From: Plectrocnemia conspersa
Lineage: Eukaryota > Arthropoda > Insecta > Trichoptera > Polycentropodidae
NCBI GenBank assembly: GCA_009617715.1
Contig: VTFK01000050.1
Location: 1-64,000, forward strand
Length of the DNA stretch: 64,000 nucleotides
Direction of reading: 5' to 3'
Shown here: one piece after another, positions 38,501 to 48,760 of the stretch
How positions within the stretch are numbered: the first letter of the stretch is position 1
Layout of the letters: every line of letters starts with the position of its first letter
Notes under the pieces: generated by a model
Told to the model about the DNA's origin: nothing
The model's database searches: none
Seen by the model: only the letters and a program-made list of their open reading frames with translations
Translations under genes and position numbers: made by a program

Positions 38501-41500
38501 AATAACTTTGTTTTAATTGTGAACTCCAAATTCAATAGAATAACTTATAATGCATTCAAGCTTTATGCTCCATTCAAGCGTTTATTATTACGTAAATTTC
38601 AATATATATAATATGTTCAATATATATATGGCGTACAAAAAATATATATCACATCTCGAAATCATAATAAAATAATTTAAAGCCGTACTATTTAAATGTA
38701 TATTCATAATATTTTTGAATGATTACATAACCAATTAACCATCACCTTCCGTGGTAAAAAAAAATATAAAAATTTTAATGGCAATTAATCTATAATTTAG
38801 CCTAAGTAAAAAAATCATATTATTGTGAATTTAGCAATTAGGTTATGAGCAAGAATATACAATCGATCGATTATAATTATCAGCTCAAAGTCAAATATTT
38901 TTTTTATATGATTTTAAACTTTGATATAGTAGTTTTTATTGAAATATTCAAAATAGATAGGAAAGGATCAAGCATAATTAAAATTAAAATATTTTTTATT
39001 TATAGCTTATTGCATCTTTTTTACCCACCATGTATATCGAGTTACCATAATTAACGTGACTGCCCCTTGTTGAGCGTTTCATATTTATGAGAAAACTCTC
39101 TAAGGAGGTTGGTTGATTGATGACAACATCAACCATCTAGGATATGGAGTCAAGAAATAAAGTCAAGCACGTTAACAAGCGACATTGTGTCATTGGCAAA
39201 AGTGTCTTGTATGTAATATACAAACATATTTTTTTCTAATATATTATATTCATATTTGTATATATAATATATAAATATGAAAATAAAAATAAAACTATTT
39301 GTTGAATTTTTAATAATTGATTTTCAAAAATTTTATTTCATTTTTATAAATATGATACAAATATCACATAAATATTAAACAACTTACAATTCAGAAAAGA
39401 CGTCCATTCAAGTAGTAATTTTGCTAACCCTATGCATTCTGGCAAACTAGGAATTTTGTGTTGTTTTATGTCATGAATTATACTTAAGAATCATATAATA
39501 CCTTGTAATGAATTAATTTAATTTTATAGGTACTTATGGATTTTTTGTATTTTTATCTTTTGTAATTGTTCTTTTAATTTTTCCTCTTTTTATCGATGAA
39601 ATAAAAATCGAAATATATATTTTATGGTCTTGAGATCGATTATCGCTAAAGTAAGCTTTTTAATAATGTTAAATATTAAGTTTGTGTTTATTCTTCTGGT
39701 ATATTTTGTCATGAATTATGTGTATGAAAATTTCTATAAATTAAACAAACAGATTATTGTTTAAATAACGAGGTACAAAAAATAATTCAAAGAATAAAAT
39801 TTAAAATTCTCTACTGTGATGTTTAATAATAACTTACCAATCATATGATTTTAAGATTTTTTGTTATAACTCGTAAAATTAAAATAACGTAGGTAGCAGT
39901 AAAGAATAAATCTATAACAATCCTAAATTTGGTTTAATCCATCCGTTTTTTCTACAACTAATAGTGAGGCTTTAATTGTTTATTAGAAAAAACTAAAATC
40001 ATTTTAGAAAATGTATATTGAAAGCAACACATATCTGAACAATTAAAAATATTTTAAAAAGGAAAGTTAATTACTCAAGTTTCTAAATTGAAAGATGTTT
40101 TTAGGAAAAAACATATATTTACACCATCTAGTTTTAAAGTGGCAACTATTAAAAAACTGAAAAATGTATTGTCTACTACTTTTTAATATTTTTTCATTAC
40201 CTCATTGATTTTTTGTATTCAATAGTTTTTGTTATTTATATTTAGTTCTTTAAATAAAAAAGCTTTTTTTTTTGAATATTATTTTAAAAAATGGCAACTA
40301 TTTAAAAAAAATACTACAAAAATTGATTTTTTATTATTTTTTATAAAATTATTGAATCATTTTGTAAAAAAAATTATGTTTAAAAATAATTACTATTAGA
40401 AAAATCTATGGAAACTTATTTAATTTATTGTTTCCTACTTAACATTTTTTTAAAATTAATTGTCTTTGTTTCGTATTAAATAGTTTTTCTTAGTTAAAAA
40501 ATTAATGTGAGAAACTTTTCTGAAATATTTATAATTTTGCCATATTGTTTTAAAATCGCAATTATTAAAAAACCTTTAAAGAACAGATTATTTTTTTTTA
40601 TTAATACCTATTGAATTATTTAATACATTATTAATTTCGTGTTGTAATCAATAGTTTTTATGATTTATATTATGTTTCTTAAACATAAGAAACTTTTCAG
40701 CAAAATTTTTTATTTTCTTGTTTTAAAATTACGACTATGAAAAAATCTATAAAAACAGACTAAATTTATTTTTTAATACTTTTTTTCTATTTTTTTAATA
40801 ACTGATAATTTTTTTGTAATTATTAGTTTGTATTATTTATATTTAGTTTTTTTATTATGTACGAGGTTTTTTAAAAAATAATCTAAATTCCACCATTTTG
40901 TTTCAAAATGTCGGTCATTAAAACACATATAAAGAGTTCATTAAAATTATTTTTCCCATTGTTCAATACTATTTTTTTTTATTTTGTAATTTTTAGTTTG
41001 CATTAATTATATTTTTGAAGTATTTTTTTATTTAAATGGTGATTAAAAAAATAACTGAACAAATTTATTGTTAATTACGTCTAATATTTTTCTATTTGCT
41101 ATTAATTTTGTTTTGTTATAAATAACTTGTTTTACATATTTCTAGTTTTTAAAATGTAAGAAACTTTTAAGAAGAATTTAAAATTCTATCATTCTGTTTA
41201 AAAATACTATTAAAATAATAAATTACTAAAAAAATGCATCTTTGTTAAAATATTTCCGTTGAATAAAAACCGCAGTTATTATCATATAAACTATCGAAGC
41301 TATTTATTTCAATTTATTGAATTATATAATAAATTGAAACATTTTTGACGCCATTATTTTCAGTTTTTTTTTTGTAATTTTAAAGTGTAATTATTGAGAA
41401 AACCGTATTTTATATTAAAAATTAATCATAAAACTAATCAAAATAAAATCGAAGGTTTATCAAAAATAGTAAACAATAAATATAATCTATTTTTCATAGT

Positions 41501-43085
41501 TTAATCTATAAAGCTATTTCTTAGAAACTTTTCGTTAGCTACTAATAATATCATATATTTTAAAAAGTTTAACTTTAATTAGAAAGTCTGCAGAAAATAA
41601 TAAATATGATAAATGTGTTTTTTAACATATTCACTATTAATTGAAATTAGGATACTTTTACAGAAAATCACCTGATTCTTGTGGCATCTGCTAATTGGCT
41701 CCTTATATTTTTTAAAGACTTATGTAGGGAAATGCATGTTTTATTTTTTTTAAAAAATAATTCACTTTGTACTCTTTAAACATTTAAATTATCTAATTAG
41801 GGTTTGTTATAAATATGTCATGGTTAAGACATGAAAAAAATAATTCGTATCATAATAACTGTAATGTGGATTTCTTAGCAAATAACATTATTATATATTC
41901 AAATTAGTACAAATTGGTATAGCCATATTCAATTACAAAGACATAATTTTCTTATTTCTAAGAAAAAATAATTTAAGAGACCTCAGTATTAGATTTAATA
42001 AGATAAACATTCTTGTTGTAATAAAATATCATTAATAATGATTTGGTACAAAACAAACAAAGCTTGTAGCTCCAATGTAACTAATAATAACCGTAAATGG
42101 CAACCAGTCAATATGTATAAATAGACTGCGTTTAATATACAATATATTAATAGTTTTATTATTTTAAATGTATACACCCACATATCATTTTACAGCACAA
42201 TTTATTACGCATCTAGAATTGCTATCTAACCCGTATTTTAACCCAATACATTTCCTGAGCCACTATAATAACTTTATTGGATATCTAGCGTTTTCAAAGT
42301 TTCAAATTACCACTCGAAACCATATAGACAAATATCAAATGTTCACTCTACAATTGTTTCAGTAGAAGAAATGGTGAAAGGTATCGCGTAACAATAAATG
42401 ACAAATAAGCTTTGAAAACACTTGGAAACACAATATATGAGAAAAGAGTCACACTAATCAAATTCCAAACGACGGATATTACTATGTGTTTTTAAAGTTT
42501 CGTATGATTAATGGGATATGAAATAGTATAGAGCGATTGAAAGTTTTGACAGACTGTTAGTAACAGTATTTAGAGAGAAGCATATATTGTAGATACATAT
42601 ATATCTTACATTTAAAACAATATATAGTTGAATTAAAAAGATTATTTTATTTTATGGTCGGATTTGATTTCATATTTATATATACCTTTAACGTGTTTTC
42701 CGCCAGCTCCTCCTCCTCCTCCACCGCCACCTCCTTTCTTTCCATGATGTTGAGTAGCACTTCCATCATGATCATCCTGCACATTTTCTTTATGATCATC
42801 TTGTTCATGATAATCTTCTTCTTGATCAACTTCCTCGTCCGTTTCTTCGTCTTCGTTCGTAGCAGCCGTGTTAAGATCGTTCATAAACTCAAAACTGAAA
42901 GGTTTGCTCAGCGTTTTTACAGAACGTCTCTTCGGATAAGATATGCTATAATCATACCCCTGTTTCACAGGGGTCAAAACTCTTGATTCTTCAGCTACAG
43001 CATCTTGAGCTTCACGATTATCTAATCTATACCCCAAACTAAATTCTATGATTAATAATCCTAACAAAACACTATAAATGCCCAT
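26317..43085 (-). CDS. Gene 2: secreted His/Gly/Lys-rich protein (6 exons, 375 aa)
   Basis: Exons 43085-42686, 35615-35548, 35472-35314, 31559-31395, 29325-29224 and 26550-26317 join with GT-AG introns of 7,070, 75, 3,754, 2,069 and 2,673 bases. Intron 1 is phase 1, the others phase 0. Residues 1-18 are a signal peptide ('MGIYSVLLGLLIIEFSLG'). Residues 76-108 are acidic. A nine-glycine run is at 118-126. Residues 134-340 are His/Gly/Lys-rich and align along their length with gene 1. Residues 333-350 hold two more glycine runs. I chose ATG 43085 because it directly heads the signal peptide. Related genes in insects are annotated histidine-rich glycoprotein-like/DUF4779 (from memory). An extracellular or cuticular location is inferred from the signal peptide and composition. 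Confidence 0.85.
27020..28045. repeat. ACCGGT-rich element in gene 2 intron 5
   Basis: Six copies of ACCGGT in TACCGGTAT-type contexts lie at 27027, 27063, 27697, 27729, 28023 and 28032: a pair near each edge and a pair in the middle. The middle pair flanks a small inverted repeat (ACTGAG/CTCAGT). The word is nearly absent elsewhere. This pattern fits a non-autonomous DNA transposon with subterminal repeats, but no terminal inverted repeat or target duplication was established. Confidence 0.45.
28046..29223. other. Gene 2 intron 5, remaining part
   Basis: Mostly AT-rich. At 28758-28943 a plus-strand open frame follows a good acceptor-like tract (TTTTTCTTTAG at 28762-28772), but no family or partner exon is recognised and it lies antisense inside the intron. 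Confidence 0.3.
29224..29325 (-). CDS. Gene 2 exon 5 (residues 265-298)
   Basis: Encodes GGKSKGGHLKKEHHHGDKGK, then KGHHEKGGHYNDKK. Acceptor ATTTTCAG, donor AAG|GTAATT. Gene 1 has this block fused to the preceding one. Confidence 0.85.
29719..29807. repeat. Three-copy inverted/direct repeat
   Basis: The 22-base word GATACGTCAAAATATGTTTTTC occurs at 29719-29740, inverted at 29761-29782, and direct again at 29786-29807, all perfect. The first two can form a hairpin with a 20-base loop. Located in gene 2 intron 4. Confidence 0.85.
29950..30730. repeat. Degenerate tandem array in gene 2 intron 4
   Basis: A word of the form 'AAAAGTATAAAT(C)AAAAG', followed by 'TACAAAA' and 'AAAGCTTTT', recurs with landmarks near 29951, 30105, 30283, 30463 and 30585, about 120-180 bases apart. 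Copies are strongly diverged, and there is no coding potential. Confidence 0.6.
31395..31559 (-). CDS. Gene 2 exon 4 (residues 210-264)
   Basis: Begins YEESGKYSKGHGTKGSHDIH, contains EFFEEDHGGGEEEKHGGF and ends HDSHK at AAG|GTAATA. This is the most strongly conserved block between the two genes. Confidence 0.87.
32302..32350. repeat. Perfect 23-bp hairpin with 3-base loop
   Basis: 32302-32324 is the exact reverse complement of 32328-32350, with loop ATC. It lies in gene 2 intron 3. Such a long perfect stem is unlikely by chance. It may be a young palindromic MITE remnant or a structured RNA stem. Confidence 0.88.
33590..34819 (+). mobile_element. Mariner (Tc1/mariner) transposon, inactive, ~1.23 kb
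   Basis: Near-perfect terminal inverted repeats (GGTAATCCCGGAATTAATGT at the left end; its complement at the right end) are flanked by TA at 33588-33589 and 34820-34821. Between them, broken plus-strand frames give mariner transposase pieces: 'ETHLRNCMLFSF...KKTATEA' (helix-turn-helix start, near 33750), 'GNLDLKEK', 'TRDEKWVLYHDI' (first catalytic Asp, near 34170), 'HDNAQPHVA' (second Asp, near 34440) and 'HPPYSPDLVPSNFHLF' (near 34520). The third catalytic residue, Asp in the usual P-S-D-x-H-L-F motif, is Asn here. Together with several frameshifts and stops, this makes the copy dead. It sits in gene 2 intron 3, antisense to the gene. Confidence 0.93.
33754..34675 (+). pseudogene. Mariner transposase pseudogene
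   Basis: Reading frame changes at least three times between the N-terminal part (33754-33855), the central part (about 33890-34210) and the catalytic C-terminal part (about 34400-34670). Family length is about 345 aa, and the fragments cover most of it. The D,D(34)D spacing is kept but the last Asp is replaced by Asn. Confidence 0.85.
35314..35472 (-). CDS. Gene 2 exon 3 (residues 157-209)
   Basis: Starts GNHKHSKGQKGHHDKEGHSG and ends EKGQKKAE at donor GAG|GTATAA. Aligns with the end of gene 1 exon 1; the 3' intron position is shared. Confidence 0.87.
35548..35615 (-). CDS. Gene 2 exon 2 (residues 134-156)
   Basis: 68 bases, acceptor GTTTTAG, donor AAG|GTATGG. Encodes GGKEHKSEHHSKHGEKGDKG then YK. 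Aligns with GGKEHHSEHHSHHGDKGQKA in gene 1 exon 1. Confidence 0.85.
35616..36090. promoter_or_regulatory. GC-richer block in gene 2 intron 1 next to exon 2 (candidate enhancer)
   Basis: 35700-36060 has clearly higher sequence complexity than the rest of the intron and no open frame of note. Position inside the first intron, just before exon 2, suits an intronic control element, but this rests on composition alone. Confidence 0.25.
36091..40079. other. Gene 2 intron 1, AT-rich part
   Basis: Extremely AT-rich, with only short chance frames. A small palindrome (AGTGAGAT/ATCTCACT) occurs near 36987. 39060-39180 is slightly GC-richer. No feature is supported. Confidence 0.4.
40080..41260. repeat. 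Degenerate tandem array, ~175-bp unit, gene 2 intron 1
   Basis: The pattern 'TAAGAAACTTTT...CCATTTTGTTTTAAAAT...ATTAAAAAAC' then 'AATAGTTTTT(A)TTATTTATATTTAGTTT' repeats. Landmarks of the first word lie near 40127, 40539, 40716, 40891 and 41187; of the second near 40225, 40655, 40826 and 40998. Spacing between adjacent clear copies is 171-177 bases. Copies are eroded, indicating an old satellite-like expansion. Confidence 0.65.
41261..42641. other. Gene 2 intron 1, exon-1-proximal part
   Basis: AT-rich. No repeat or gene was recognised beyond the read-through end of exon 1. Confidence 0.4.
42646..42651 (-). terminator. Possible intronic polyadenylation signal in gene 2 intron 1
   Basis: AATAAA on the minus strand overlaps the last codons of the read-through frame of exon 1 (stop at 42644-42642). 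With it, an unspliced transcript could end early and encode a short secreted form. Confidence 0.35.
42686..43085 (-). CDS. Gene 2 exon 1 (residues 1-133 plus 1 base)
   Basis: Signal peptide, dibasic/tribasic KRR site (52-54), acidic stretch, nine-glycine run, then KHVK and a phase-1 donor AAAG|GTATAT. Exon 2 begins with the two bases that complete the Gly codon, matching AKGGGKEHH in gene 1. If the donor is not used, the frame stays open to a stop at 42642, giving a 147-aa short form. Confidence 0.85.
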
Positions 43086-43137
43086 TTTTATCAAGAATCA
43101 TATTCTAATAGATCACTCTGAATGGATCAGAAGGCAC

Positions 43138-43171
43138 TGGACTTTCTCTGGAAACGTTCTCTCGTTTTATA
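43138..43171 (-). promoter_or_regulatory. Core promoter of gene 2 (TATA + initiator)
   Basis: On the minus strand TATAAAA (43171-43165) precedes a TCCAGTG initiator-like word (43141-43135) by about 30 bases. This gives a leader of about 53 bases, almost the same arrangement and leader length as gene 1. Confidence 0.7.
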
Positions 43172-44540
43172 GTTTGATTTTGTGTTTTGTACGGTCATAT
43201 TGTGGTTGGTCAATAGTAGCATAATCGAGCGACAAGTCACAGACATGATCGATTTGACACGAGCACTCTGATATTGTCGAGATGGCTTCCGTTCTTTATC
43301 CAACAATGGACCAGAATTGTAAATGAAGTGTTTGGGTTATGCAACGGCGAACTTTTTCTTTAGTGTGCTGTCACGAATGCAGCGAAAATTATGTAAATGG
43401 AAGGTTCCGAAAATGTAATTTCCACTTTTGTACCGTTTCCATGTTATAACGAACACGGTTGTTATGATAATGCGGAATTATGTATGTGGATTTTTAATAT
43501 GAAATATATACGTATTTTTGCATATAAAAACATTAATAATGTAAGCTTTTGAGTCATATTTATACATATTATACAGCAAAGGTATTTTTGGAAAGTTTTC
43601 GGAATCGTATATAACAAATAGCGTTACAATCGGCATGAATTCATTCTCACTTCAAAAAATTAATAGATTTTTTTATGGAAAGTTGAGAGAACGATTTGTT
43701 ACTGTGTGTGTACAACAATACTTGTTGTTAAACAAAATAGCTTAATTTATTATCTTTAAATTCTTTAAGAATGTATGTTACAAAAACGTAACTTATATAA
43801 ATCCAAAAAAACAGAACATATGTAAATCAACTTATTTTTGTATTATCTATAAATAGGCCCTTTAAGTTTTAATTTATAATACAAAAAAATATGTGGTGGT
43901 TTAACAATGGCATTATAAATCACCAAAACTACCATGGTTTGTCTAATAAAATGTAATTAATCGGCAGAATACACAGGACTACATATTAGCCATTCTGACT
44001 TTTAAAAGACATCTATTAAAGCCATAATTTATTACCATTCATCTTAATTTATTTATTTTTTATGCTACGTTTAATTCAATTACATAAATAATTTTACGAA
44101 CATACTAATTATATATATTGATTAACTGATTAATAGCAATTATCATGATTAAAATATTTAGTATTAGCTACAATTTGATAAAATTAAGAATATAAAATAA
44201 AATGTTTGTGGTTATTTATATAAGAAAAAAAAACTAAAAAACCTTTTAAAATTTAAGCGAAAGAAAAAGAAAAAATATATGTAGGAAAAACACAAATAAT
44301 TGAATGATATTTTGAGTACATTTCACTGAAGATGAGGAACCATTGATATGTTGTCTTTAGTCTTAAAAGCAATATCTGCGTTGGCATTTTGTGCTTGTAT
44401 TTAAATTTAAGGTTTATTTTATTTTTATCATAATAACTGATGCTTTTTCAAAATATTTTTTGCTATGAAAATGTCTGTTTTTTCTGATATTATTTAAAGG
44501 CTAATGTACATTTTAAAATGTTTATAGCGCTATTTTGAAT
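43172..44540. other. Upstream region of gene 2 and intergenic DNA
   Basis: 43172-43460 is GC-richer and probably includes proximal control sequence of gene 2. The remainder is AT-rich with no recognised feature. Confidence 0.35.
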
Positions 44541-44549
44541 GAAAAAAAA

Positions 44550-45660
44550 TATTACTGGTGTTACTCCACACCAACCAGGCATATGTTAAAATGGGTATAA
44601 TTGTTTATAAATTAATATTTATATTTTACATACAGTGCGCTCTTACAGGCCGCAATGACGGCAAGCACTTTAGCGCAACAAGTTTCAAAATATGTTTATT
44701 AAATTTAAGTGCAGGTGTGAGCCCAGAAATTTAACGGTTGTCCTAAATTTCACGTAACTGCCCTGTTCATTTTAAATAATTGCTTCTATTTTATTTTTTA
44801 CTTTTAAGAATATTTATTTAAGATTTTTTAAATTTATTTGCGATTGGTTTTAGACCGTAAGCACTTGTTAACCTTTAAATAGTAAGTTAATTTTACGTAT
44901 TTTTTCACAATTATTTCTGTTGTTATATATTTATTATTATTTTATATTGCATTTATAGTAAAATATAGAAAAAATCACTGATTCTCAACGTTGTATTGCT
45001 TTGATTTATTTTACTACTTCTTTGTTTTAGTATGTTTTATAATTTATTTGAACACTTTTCTATTACTAAATGTCGTTAATTTATTTTACACATTTATTAT
45101 ATATATTATTATTCGGCTTTTGTGTATTTTTTTAATCAATACAGAGGCTTTCAATATTTTTTTATTAAATCAATTAACATATTTTTTGTATTTTAATTTA
45201 TTTCGTAATCTATATAAATCATTTATAATAAATCAAATATAAATATAAGGTTTCTTATTTTTTAAGTTATGTATGTAAATATATAACTATCTGGACCATC
45301 TATAGACCACCGTACATGTACGGCGATACTCCTCAAAGGGTTAAAATAGCTGTATTGTCAGCGTACTTTTTAATTTTGGGATATCATTCGTTAGATAAAA
45401 AAAAAACAGCCCGAGCAAACATACCTGAGGAACTCCAGCTGGAATTTTCATAGATTTCATTGAAACAACATAGATTCTACTTCTCGGATATGATTCTATT
45501 AAACGTAGCATGTAGTCAAGAATTTTTTATTTGTATAGTTTATGAATTAAACCATCATGCTATACCGTGTCAAAAGCTTTTTCTATATCTAACAATAAAA
45601 GACCCGTACTCTTTTTTTATATTAAAATTTACGTATATATACTTCGTCAAACTATTTAGT
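44550..45660 (-). pseudogene. Decayed LINE reverse transcriptase (Jockey-like), minus strand
   Basis: Reading the minus strand from 45660: 'LDIEKAFDTV*HDGLIHKL' (motif A with its Asp), 'SYPRSRIYVV', 'IPAGVPQ' (GxPQ motif B) and 'NDIPKLKS'. Then comes YADNTAIL at 45365-45342, which is the YADD active-site box with the second Asp changed to Asn. Further on, near 44600-44560, is 'PILTYAWLVWSN', typical of the thumb region. Stops and indels interrupt every part. Motif order and spacing fit one element of the Jockey group inserted in minus orientation. Confidence 0.72.
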
Positions 45661-47030
45661 TTATGTGTTGTACTTCAAATTAATTTTAATACATGTGTTT
45701 TAATATTCTTGAAAAAATAACTACCACAATTACAATTACAAAAATAACGATGTCCTGTATTGCTTATCTTCTTAAAAACAGAAGCCGAAAATAAAATTAT
45801 ACTCATTGCAGTGGATTGTATTGAGTAGTTTTATATCGGAAAGTAGAATAATATTATCCCTTTCAGTTCCTATAGGAAAATATCGGTTCATCTTACTTAT
45901 GCTAAAAATCCCCCGGCCGAAATTTTAAAAATTGTACGATATGCGTAAAGTGTCGTCAAGTCTAACTGTACCTAGCAGCTCTCAGTAATTTTGTAATAGA
46001 GAAATGACTGCGTTTCCGCGGCCTGCCAGTTTTTTATGATAGGGATGGCTGGCGAAGTGAAAACAAAAGCATTTACTATTAATACAAGCAATTACATAAA
46101 AACGCGAATTTTAATTATGAAAATGTAATATTATAATTTTTTTTTAAATAAGTATTGCCTCAACGCTATTTTTTATGAATTTTATATTTCATTGAAATTT
46201 TGTATTTTTTTAATTATCTTATATTAACTTTTGCTATTTTTAGTCTTAAATTATCTTTTTAATTTCTTCTTGTAAACTACAAAATATTTATAATTCAGAA
46301 ACCTGTTATTAATTTTATTGTGTGTATATTCTTGTAATATTAAATCTTATCAAAAGAATTACCCAGACTGTCCACCATTTTATAACTATAATACAAATTA
46401 GTCATATACGTATACTTTTTGTTAAGGTCACGCGGAATAATTGTGCTCAAAAATAATATCTGAATAGCACACGTAATTTAATAACCGTGCTTGAAATAAT
46501 GATTTGGGCTCATTTAAACAATCGTTTCATTAAAGCTATTTCTATATTGTTAATTAATATATTCATTTCATTATATACGAAATGTGGTTGTATTATATTT
46601 AACGTTTTCTATTAAGAAAACAATACATATTTTAATAATGGTACTAAAAAAATTATTTGAGTATATATACTTAATTAATATTTATATAAATTATTACGAA
46701 ATTTAGAAAGTGAAATAATGCTTATTATTGTTTAATTTCTATTATGCTCATACATTTTTAAATTAAAACAAATATTAACCGAAAAAATATAATCAAAGTT
46801 ATTGATTATTGCAATATTTTAATGATTTTTACAATCGCATATTTTATAACCTTTTATGATTTTTAACAATACGAGGGAGGTATTCATAATATTTTGATAA
46901 TTCATAAATTGATCATGCTTTTATGTTTAGTATTTATTATTAAGAACAATTAAAATAGTGTAAAACACAATTTATAAAATATATAGTATAATATTATTAA
47001 TATTTTTGATGATAAAAAAGAAAATAGTTT
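45661..47030. other. AT-rich intergenic stretch
   Basis: Near 46036 there is a 32-base word (ATGATAGGGATGGCTGGCGA and onward) that also occurs at about 26950 and in part near 48274. Otherwise nothing was recognised. Confidence 0.35.
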
Positions 47031-47039
47031 CTGTCTTTC

Positions 47040-47400
47040 TATAAACAAAAATTGTCTGATATTTAAAAGTAAGCAAGCTTACTACAAATATAAAATCTTA
47101 ATCTTTAAAAAATTTATCAGATCCATTTTTATATATGACTGCCCGGTGTGGAGTAGCACTAGTAATATTTTTTTCTAAATTGTGAATTATTAAAAATTAA
47201 GCTATAAAAATAATATAGAATACGCTCTTTGATACTAATCTTGAAAAATAATATTAGCCTTGAAACCAAATATTAAAGTACACTGTCGTTTTCATATCAG
47301 ATATTACAAAAAATATTTTGCGTAACAACATGATGACTACTATAAAAACAACATTAAATTTAGATACAAGCCGATAAGGCTGAAATCAGTCCATGGTTCC
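47040..47400 (+). pseudogene. LINE reverse transcriptase thumb-region fragment, plus strand
   Basis: 'SKQAYYKYKILILKKFIRSI' followed by 'FIYDCPVWSSTSN' resembles the region after the polymerase core of Jockey-type elements ('..lirsil.Yg.pvWss.s..'). The rest, to about 47400 ('YKPIRLKSVHGSRFL'), is interrupted by stops. Only this 3' piece is present. Confidence 0.6.
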
Positions 47401-48479
47401 AGATTTTTAGAAAATGTAATTAAATTAGCATTAAATTAATGTTTTTTTGTATTTTTTTATATTATTAATCGTTATTTAATAATAATGGGTTTAAACCAGT
47501 AACATGTATAATACACTATAATTTTTATTTTTAATTTGAAATTTATTATATTATTGAAACGTTTCATAAAGAACATGTGCCTATTGCGCATCCTTTCCAA
47601 ACAAAAAGTAGTTTTTGCAATTATTTTTTTATAGACTATTAACGTTTCAGAATGGATGTGCTATTAAGTGGTCTGTGTAATATTTTTAATATTTGACGCA
47701 AGTACTTAGTCACGCGATCTCTCTTTTAATGTCATAAAAAATACTGTCCGCGTATTTTTTTCGAGACGTGTTTTCGTTTGTTTGTTTGTTACCCCTAAAT
47801 TGTAACCTCTACACACATGTACATCTACAACATAAGTAAATATAGTTGCTACGAATTTTTATTAGTTTAATTAATTCGCTGTTACCGTTCAAAGATTTCA
47901 AATATTTTTTTCATCTTGACTAAAATAATATAAAAAGTAAAATTTTTCATTTTAATTAAATTGACGTCAATTGCACATTTTTTTCTAGAAAAAATAAAAC
48001 AAACAAAATCAATTTAGACTGAAATTTTAACCCTATAAAACCACCAGTTATGCAATTATATAAAATATAAGGCATTGCGGTGATTTTTTTGTAATGTACA
48101 TACAATAAACATTTTAATTAAAAAGTCACGCCTAGTAATTGTAATTTAAATATAATAAACGTCTACGCTAAAAATATTTATAAAATTAAATTTCAATTTA
48201 TTAAACCTTTAAAAGAGCTTATATAATGCTAGTTCAATTACACGCCCCTCTACGCTCACGTTTTTCAACGCTATCATGATAGGGATAACGGAAGCAACAC
48301 GTTGACACTTTAATTTATAAAATATACAAAAATATCAAATTAAAAACATCACGTGCTTACCCTCAGACAAAAACAAAAATAGTATCGCCGATCAACAATG
48401 GTTTTCATCGAAACTAATTGGTGTTATATGTTTTCGCTGCGCATTTCAAGCACTAATGGGTTTTACGGGATTTTCCTTT

Positions 48480-48760
48480 CGAATTGTTATTAATTCAATA
48501 TTTAACTTTAGCCCCCCTGAGCCGAAAACAGGAAAGTTTTATTTTAGTGAAATATTGCGGAGGTTTTTTTTATTATTATTAACGTCCCTTAACGTCTCTA
48601 AGCGAGGTGAGCTAAGGGACAAGTTGAAATTGAAAGAAAATAAAAATTTTCTCCTGGCCTCGGCGGGGGTGAAAGTTGATTTTCCGCCACGCGGCCGCAC
48701 AAAGGGGACGACAGACACGTTCGCGTCGTTTTAATCGCGGTCTAACGTTTATTTTTCATA
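48480..48760. promoter_or_regulatory. GC-rich island, candidate regulatory element
   Basis: An abrupt GC-rich patch with CpG-containing words (for example 'CCGCCACGCGGCCGCACAAA', 48685-48704) in very AT-rich DNA. A plus-strand frame of 92 codons crosses it but shows no family or splice context. It might be a conserved non-coding element or the first exon/CpG island of an unseen gene. Confidence 0.25.

Noticed and set aside
42642..43094. A stand-alone 150-codon gene at the gene 2 exon 1 position
   Set aside because: The first three codons come from a TTG start. The phase-1 donor at 42685 joins exactly to exon 2 at 35615 and restores the residues seen in gene 1, so it is better read as exon 1 (a short isoform remains possible).
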